A stretch of 64,000 bases of DNA, from positions 1 through 64,000 of the forward strand of contig VZRS01014200.1 of assembly GCA_013398055.1 (NCBI GenBank). The letters run 5' to 3'. The DNA is from Ifrita kowaldi. Taxonomy: Eukaryota > Chordata > Aves > Passeriformes > Cinclosomatidae. The translations under genes were made by a program, and so were the position numbers. How positions within the stretch are numbered: the stretch's first letter is position 1; every line of letters begins with the position of its first letter. Shown piece after piece: positions 48,401 through 57,400 of the stretch. The notes below the pieces were generated by a model. The model was not told where the DNA came from and ran no database searches. It saw only the letters and a list, made by a program, of their open reading frames with translations.

Positions 48401-51400
48401 ATCTCCTCTCCCCCGCAGCCCCTGGAGATGGGCTGGGGGAGTTGGGAAGTTGGGGAAGAAGAGATGAATACACACAACCCCAACACAAGCTGCAGTTCAG
48501 CTTTTATTTGTTTTAATATATTTTTTAACTCATCTTTCTTCCTCCCTCTCATCCCCCTTTCACTTTTTCTTTTAAAAAAAACAGCAGCAGGGAGTTTTTC
48601 ATTGCTTCTCTATTGCCAGCCAGCACTATTTCAAATTGCATTTTAAGCTGTTCTGCAGCGTTTCAAACTCCTCGCTGCAGGAGAGGCTTCCAAATTACAA
48701 GATTAACATCGATTTTTAAGTGCTTCCTAAAACACAAGGACTCCAGCACAGGGATGGATCAAGGGCAGCAATACCTAGAGGACAGCAGAGCTCCTGGGGC
48801 ACGGCTGGACCCCACACTGGGGTGGATGCTGTCGGTACTGGGGGCAGCTGAGGCGCCCAGTTCCAGGTGAAAAGCAGCGTACACACAGGACAGGGACAGC
48901 CCCAGAGTGATTCCACAGACCCACGAGCCGGGGACCAACCTCCATTTGGGTTCTTGGTGTTTACAAGAGGCGTCTCTCTAAGGGCACCAGCATTTAACTC
49001 AGCTGGGTCTTCTCCTAATGGTCCCCACTGCTCACACAGGGAAAATTGTGCTATCAGGAGCCAGTGCCCCCAGGATTGCAGGAGAGGAGGGATTGCACCC
49101 AGCACTGGCACAGCCCAAAGCCAGCCCGTGGAAGGCTCCAGGAGGCTCAGCACCACCATCCCTCCTGCAGCTCTGCACACCCAGCGCTCGAGCACACAGC
49201 CACGCTCACAGCTGCCCCAGGAGGCTCGGCTTCAGAAACAGCAGAACCCACTCATTTAACATTTCTAAAATGATCACCCTTTCTCTTTCAGCCAAAAAGA
49301 TTGGCCAAATAGTGCTGGGCATCCTGCCACTCTGCTTCCAGGGACACATAAATCATCCCCTTCCTCCAAACCCATCAGTCTCCAGCGAGCCCATGGGCTG
49401 GATCCTGCTGGCAGCAGCGGAGCCCAAAGCAGGACCCCAGAGCTGGGGGGCATTGGCAGAGCTGCAGGATGAGCCTCAGCTAATCTCTGCTCGAGCTGAA
49501 CCGAGCCCTGCTCTCTCGTTTAAGCCAGAGAAACAAATAAATCAATGGGAAAACCCAGCTCTTACAGAGGCTGCTATGGCTCCCACTGTGCTAGTTTTAT
49601 TTTCTGAAGTACCTGCTGCCTCCCGGGCTCAGGATGAATTTTGATTTAGGAGTGAAAAGGGGTAATAAAAGCGTAAAGAGCCATTAACATTCCTCCTGGC
49701 CATGGTGGGGTGTTGGCTCATCACGAGTTGATGGAAATGCCATTTGACTTCCTTATGAGCTATAGAAAATCAATTAATTGATTTAATCATTCCCTGGGTG
49801 TCCCTGCTTATGGAGATAACAGAGTGCCAGGGCAGCAGGATGCTGCTCCTGCCTCCTCTGACACAGGGGCAGCAGGGAAGGGGCCAGCACACATCCCTGC
49901 TCCGAGGTCCTCACCACTGCTGCCCCAGCTCAAGATGTGTGAATTGACTCTTCCAATTTTCCAATTTGGTGGCATTTTTTTTTCTTCTCTTTAAGCCTGC
50001 AGGCATTCAATTCTGGGCAGCAATTGCATCAAGCAGGCACTTCTTCAGGAAGAGACATTTTCCCAGGGTGGAATAAGCCTTAACCACTACAACAGCAGCC
50101 CCGACACTGCTTTTTACCCCTCTGTGCCCTGCAAAGCACCAACCTGCATTCAGCTCCCCCAGCACACGCACACAGAAGTGGGCAGGACCCCCCAGTGTCA
50201 CGTGGAACCCCAGGGATGCCTCTGTTTTCCTTATTTCAATAGCTCTCATTTCCCTGCCTGCAACACCAATTTAATGAGGGCAATAAAGTTTTACACTTCC
50301 ACTTTAAACTCCGTTTCCACGAGTGGTTGAGGAGGGGAGCCCAGTGCAGGTAACGATGGATGCAGAGCTCGGGGCTGAAGTGGGAGCACCAACAGGAACA
50401 GGAGAGGCCACACCACACGCTTTTAATCAACCCTCACTTTCTCCACCCAGGCAAAACAATGCTCTGCTCCCAAAATACTGCAGATTAAGGACATCCCTGT
50501 GTTGGCCATGGGGGTGCAACCCCAGCACAGTAGAGCTGATGGCACTCGTGGGTGCTGTGTCACCTGCTTCAAAGAGCCCTTGGGGCAGCTGAAGATCCAG
50601 CAGGAGCTGGCAAAAGGCAATGTTTGGGGCAGAAACCCTGTGTCTGGGCTCTACCTGACTTTGGTGTCTCCACTACCTCCTCTCACCCCACCAATGCTTG
50701 CACAAGGAAGGAGGAGAACGGTGGGAGCTGCTGGACCTCAGCATTTCCAGGTGAGCCTGAGAGCCAACCCCGCTGCTCCAGGAAAAATCAAAAGCCCATC
50801 AGCTCCCAGCAGAGCTCCTCACCAAGGAGATGCTCCTAGCACCAGCCAGCTCCACTTGGCACCAACCAGACAACTTCTTACAGCATCAGCTGGCTGCTCC
50901 AGCCTCCGAGGATTCATGGAGTGGCTTTGGAAGGGATGGATGAAGAGAGGCTGGAAGTGAGCCCCAAGCACTGAAGAGCTGCCCAGCACGCTCTTCCACA
51001 TGGCTTCCCCTTGGCTGGCACCCACAGGCTCCAGGAGAGTCTAATCCAGCTCTGGATGCAGCTGCAGGAGGATGAAGCACTGGGGACGTGCAGGATCTGC
51101 AGGTCCCCGCCGGTGCCGAGGAGGTGACACCACACACTGACCCACACCTGGGAAAACAGCTTGGATAACAACCCCACAGGCAGTGCAGAGAGAGGGGATG
51201 GCAGAGGGGAACCTCCTGTCTTCTGAGGGAGTTTTACATAAGCAAACTGTGGATTCAGACCCTGAGAAGAGTCTCATCCCTCCTCCTGGAGCAGCATCCC
51301 AGGCCCTGCCGGCGAGACACGCTCCAGCATCCGCTGATCCCGACAGGCTGCTCACAAGCGCTGCAGTTACCCAGGGCTGCTCAGCAGACAACATCAAAAC

Positions 51401-54400
51401 ATGACACCAGCAGCCCGGGAGAGGGTTATAACTCACTCAGGAAGAAACTGGGAATAATTAGCACTGAGTTTGCCAAGCAGAGCCCACCCGGCTCCCTCCC
51501 TCCCCTGCCTGTGCCCCCCCCGTCACTGTCACTTGCTCACACGAGCCTTCACAACTGGTTTTCCTGTCGCCTCCGCTGAGCATTAAAGGCAGCAAGATAA
51601 ATTTATAACTCACATGACTTCTTGAAAGCAAAAGGAACACGAACATCTCTGGAACCACACATCTGCATCCTCAAGGAGGCAGCAGTCCAAGCCCTCGCTC
51701 ATGGATGCTCTCTGCAGCCAGAGCAGGTAAGAAAAGGTATTCCCAAAGCCACAAAGCAACTTTTGGCTATTCTCCCCAACCCAAGCTCCTGTCAGAAGAG
51801 CTGTGTGCTCTGCCCAGAAGCGGATTGGGATCTGTCACAAGTGGCAGCGACCCAAGTTTGCAAATGGGTCCTGAAATTACCGTTCCCAAGAGAGAGGGAG
51901 GGTGAACACCTGTGATTTACTTTAAAGCTCCCTTGGGCTGAGCAGCATCTCAGTGCAGCCAGGACAGAGCTGAACAGAGCTGTGCCCTCCTCTGCTGTCA
52001 TCCCTCACAACAACAGAGCACACAGTGGGTCAGGATCAGGGTCCAGATCCGCTCCTCCTCCTCCTCCCCTCCCAGCACAGCTGACTGTGAGGGGGGATGA
52101 CAGAGTTACCCAAGCTCACTCTGATCATAGCAAATCCGAGCTTGACCTTTCTGCATCCTCTGTGAGAACAAATGGTGATGTTACCTGGCCACGCTAACCC
52201 AGCTGGGACGCTGCTGGAGCAGAAGGAAAAGCAGCAGAGCCAGGAGCAGGAGCAAAGGACCCCTCTGAGGAGATCGTGTAGGTTCTCACATTTCTATTTG
52301 GCCTCTCTGCTCCACTCCTCAGGGAGCAATCCAAGGCATTGAAATAACACAATATCCCATTGCTTCACGGCGCTGTGGCTCTGAAATGGTGAAGATGCCC
52401 TACAAAAGCCCGAGCAACCTTCAGCATTATCATCTGCAGCACAATTCCCACCCCTCCACAACATCCCTGCTCTGGAGAGAAACAGAAGCCACAAATACCA
52501 AAGCTTGCAGCTGTGCTGCACAGCCCTAAACATCTCCCTCTCTCCTCTTCCGTGTTCACTGATGGAAGAAATCGCTTTAAGCAGGTGAGACTCCAGGAGC
52601 TGGGGCAAGCGACAGCGGCAGCAGAGGCAGAGCACTCCCGGAGCTGGAATGCTGAGGGGGTTTGAGGAGAACAGGGCAGGCAGGATTCCTGCCAGGTGTT
52701 GTTAAACACCATCTCCAGCACAACACACCTTGGCTGTTGGCTCTGGATCTCTCCTGAGAATCCTGTAGCCCAACGTGACAAACCAGAGCCGTTCTGACAC
52801 CACAAGGAAGCCCCCGTGCTCAGCTTTCCCCGTGGTCTGTGTGTGGCACAAAACAGCCCAAGCCAGCAAGGGGAGGCTTCCTTAGGAGATTTTCTCCATA
52901 ACTTTTCCACATTTATTTTTATTCCCTCCAAAATGAATGTAAATGACCAAATCCCAGAGGTTTTTGCAGGAGAAGCTGTTCTCTGGTGACCTGCAATTCT
53001 GTTGTGCCTGCAGGCACCGGTGCACTGCCTACCTCCAGATTCCAGGTCCAGTTACCATTGCCCAACTGCAATGTCCCGGTGGTGCAGGACTGGGAAAACC
53101 TCTGTTCTAGCCCACAAGCTGCTTATCACCCCATCAGGGTCCATATCCTGCAGCCCTGAGGAGATCAGACCCCAAAACACATCTCAGCAGCCTAGGACAA
53201 GGTGCAACAACCTTGCAGAGGCTGAGCTTCACCCCTGCTTGCTTCTGTTTTCCAGTTTGTGCTCTAAAATCAGCTCTCCCCCACCCTTGTCCTTCCTTCA
53301 TCCCATTTCCCACCGATCCTGCTCCCAAAGCAGCGGAGGAAACACAACACAGGAGCCCAATTGTGCTCAGCCACAGGAAACCAGCTGGAGATGCTGCTGG
53401 GAGCTCGTTTTGGGGTGGGAAAAGGCAGGTGCTGAGCTCTCCGGCTGAGCAGCAGGAAACAGTTGAAAACAGGTTGGGAAGACAGTTATGGGAACAGCAA
53501 ACACACAGCTCCAGCCGCTCAGCAAACCCCCACTTCCCAAGGGCAGCAGGACTCAAGGACCTGAGCACCAGAACTGCTGCTGCAGCAGTGAGCCCAAGCA
53601 CAGAGATACCTGTGAATCACTCCAAACCCTTCTACCAAAGTCCCAGCAAGGTCAGCTGAAATCAAATCAGACCCTTCTTGCAAGAGCCAGCAGCCCAGCA
53701 GGAGGGCAGAGCTCAGCTCCAGCCCTTTCGGGGTATCAGGACCTGTCCTACACATCCCCTGGGTTTGCAGCAAATTCCTCCAGCACCTCACACCCAGCCC
53801 TGCAGGAATCAACAGCAGGAGGAATCCAAAGGCTTTTGATTCTTTGAACCAGCTACAGCAGTTGCAGGCAATATTCCAGCCACATCTAATCGCTTTTTAA
53901 CACTTAAGAACCTATTTTCCCCCGCTAATCCCCTGCAGCAGCAAGCTCCACCAGCGGGGTGTACATCCCACCAAATCCAGCCTGGGGCACAGCCACGGGC
54001 TGAGGGACCACTGCCAAATCCCTCCCAGCACCACGATTACAGAATTTGGTGCTTTTTCAGCATCAGCCTCCTGCCCCCTGACTCCAGCAGTGAAACAACA
54101 GCAAGAAAGATGCTTGGGGGGAAAAAAAAAAGGATCACCAAACATATTAAATTCTAAATAAGAGGAGAGAAGAGGGCACAGAAAACTCAATCTCTTGAGC
54201 CTAGAGCCCTTCCCAAAGCATCTCCCACATTCAAAATTTATAGACTTCTCTGTTCCCTTTTTTATCTACATCTTTGTTTGCAGAACAAATTCTCTCAGTG
54301 GCCATTTCAAAACAAAGGAACCTTTGTCTGTGTTTACTTGACAGCAGCAGATTAGGATAAAATAACTTGCATTTCAGAAGGGGGTTTTTTATTTATTGTT

Positions 54401-57400
54401 AAGATGCAAAGCCTCTACTGCAGCGAATCACCAAGCAGAGAATCCATCTGAGGAATGATTTCTGGCACACACCGAGAAACTTGGCTTTTGGAGAGAAGCT
54501 CCGAGAAAGGTATTCACATACAAAAATCAAATTTTAAATGGGATTAACTTCTGGACTGTGACATTATCCATTTCTCCTTTTCATGCTCCTGCCTCACATC
54601 TATGTTTATTTTGGTTATGACCGGCTGCTCGCACAGTTCAGGAGCCGAGAAAGCTCTGGGCAGGGCTGGGGCATTTTCATGTTTCCCTCTGAATTGCAAT
54701 AGCTGAGGCTCAAGGCTGGGCTGGGCAGGTCACTCAGGGAGAAACAGGAACAGCCCCAGCCTAAACTGGACCAGGGACCGTGAACTTTAGCGTTCATCCA
54801 CAACCCAAAGGATTTTTTGGATGCAGATGATTTTGAAGCAAATGATTTTTTGACATCCCCCAGCTCTCTGCAGCCACCCCAGCCCTGCAGGCACTGATGG
54901 GCATGGGCAGCTTTCCCTGCACAGCTGAGCCTGGCAGGACATGTGGGAACAAGGAGCAGCACAAGCAGCCACAGAAGCTGGGATCAGCCCCAGGAAGGAC
55001 TGCAGGAGCTGACACTCACTCAGCACAAGCCCACCCCAGCTTCACTGTAGAGCAGCCCACCCCAGAGCACACGGAGGAGGATGTTGGCAGCTTCCCTGCA
55101 CCATCCATCAATTAATGAATAACGCTCCAAAGGGCACTTCCAGGAGTCCAGGTGGAGCAGGCAACAGCAGCAGGGCCCAGGCTCCTTCCCCACCAGGAGC
55201 CCATTCCTGGGAAACACTCAGGCCTGGGCATGGCAAACCTGAGGCCACACACCCAGGAACTCCTCCCAGGCCGCTGGCCATGAACCTGTCCAGGTTTGTG
55301 CAGATTCCCGCCCCTCCTCACACCAAGAGCTCACCAGCCCAGCACAATTAAGCTGCTCCTCTGAGCTCACCTCCAGCCCAGCACTGTGAGCTCGACAGCA
55401 ACCATAATCGCCAGGAACATTGCCTGGGTTTCCCTGGGATCCAGAACACGTGTTAATTAAATGCCAGTTTGTTATTCAAACAGACCTTTGGAGACTTCCC
55501 AGCTCTAAAAAGCAGCACATCCATTCCTGCTCCCCCCTCCCCACTTCCACGTTCATTCCACACTCCTCCACGCGAGCTGCACATCCCCCTCAGCCAGGGG
55601 AGACATCCTGAGTCTCCCCCTCAGCCTCCTGCTCCCAACAGAGGGGGTCAGAGCTGCCCACAGCCTCACATCAGCCAGGTGTGCTCCCAAAGGCTCCAGG
55701 GATGGAGTTTCCCCACCTCCGCAGAGGCTGTGACTCCCCATGTCCCAGAGCACACGGGAGGCTGCCCAGGATGCATCATCCTTCCTGCCTTTTCCCGTGG
55801 GTGGGATAATTCATTTCTCCAGCCATCAGAGCTTCCCCTGACAGCCCCAGCCTTTCACAGGTGACAGAGGGAGGTCTGCAGTGACAGTGGCCAGCTCCTG
55901 GCTTGGACATTCCCTGAGGCCTTGGTCCCACTCTGCTTTGGGGGTTACTCACACCTGGGAACAGCTGCATCACCCTGGGGCACAGCCAGTCCCTCCAAAC
56001 CAGCGTGACAGGACAGGCTGAGCCCCAAAAGCCTGAACCAGGTGTTGAAGAGTGAGAAAAATCCTCTCAGGCTGTGCCTGCCAAGCTTTGGGGACAAAGA
56101 ACAAAACCTCCCCCAATTCAGCATCTTCCTCCAGAGACAGGAGAGAGGATGCTTTGTGTTTAAAACCAGTGCGTGAGGCCATGAATGAAGCTCATCTCCC
56201 CCAATAAGAAGCACAGCAACAGCCAAATGTGCAGCAATTCATCTGGAAGCAATAGTTTGTTTGGCAAAGCCACTGACTATAGGGGGAAAAAAAAATTGGA
56301 TTTGCATTGAATTTTTGAGCTTTCTAACAAAGCAGGACTTGCCTTACCCAGTTAGACAGCTAGGAGACTAAAACCTTGAAAAAGTAGATGATCTAAGTGA
56401 TCATTTACTTCTTTTCTTCTTTAAATGAGACCAGCCAGGCATTACCAGAAACAACATTCAACCTGCACCACCTCAGAGCAAAGCAGCATCTCTCCCAACC
56501 AGCAAGGCCAGTGCTCACAGCCCTCAGCAGAGCCAAAGAGGGTCAGACAGGAGGGTGAACCCATTTACACACCTTGATTTAATCACCTGAACCCCTAAGT
56601 GTGGAGGATTTGAGGTGTGAGTGCCTGAAAAAGGAGTTTTGTTTTGATCCAGCTTCAGGGCTGTGCTGACACTGCTCCAAATAAACAAGAGACAGGCAAG
56701 GATGGAGTCAGTGAATTCAGAGATCTGGGTTAAACTGGTGACAAGGATAAGGATGGGAAAAGCCACTCCAAGGCATCCAGAAAGGGGGTAAAGAGCTGAG
56801 GAATGGTCTTTTTGCCATTATTTCACCCCAATTTTAGAGCCCTCTGGGGTGATACCAAGTGCTTCCACAGGTTTCTGGAAACCTTTGCTGCTCTTTGCAG
56901 CACAAGCTGTGCCACATCTCAGCTGCTCCCACACTTCATCAGTCTCTCTTTGCCTTTCTTTCAGTTCTCCACAAATTTTCAGGGACACTGGGGCTCCTCT
57001 GGGACAGAGGGCAGCTGTGACTATGACACCTTTAATTTCAAACTCAGCAATCTTTTCAGAACCCATCTCCTCAAAAGCCAGGTCTGGAGAAGGTTTGAGG
57101 AAGGTGATGGTCTGGGGGCTTCTGCCCACTCTCCACGTGCTGCTTCTTGTCCCAAGAAGGAAGAAATCCCCTAAAACCAGACTTCACTCACCAGCCGTGC
57201 TGTGATCTGTATTTGGCTTGGGGACAGGAACACAAAACACACCCTCCCCAGGGGACACGTACCCTGAGCAAGTGCAGAAACACTGAAAGCACTGACCCTG
57301 CCACCTGCTCCAGGCTGAGGTCACCAGGAAAACACCAGTCCTTGGAAAAGGGGTTCATGGAGCTGGTGATGGGAACAAGTATGGGAGCAGAGGGGAAGAA

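Noticed and set aside
47731..48552. Overlapping open frames of 218 and 257 codons on opposite strands
   Set aside because: GC-rich intron 2 sequence. Neither reading has recognisable domains, and the two overlap each other almost fully.
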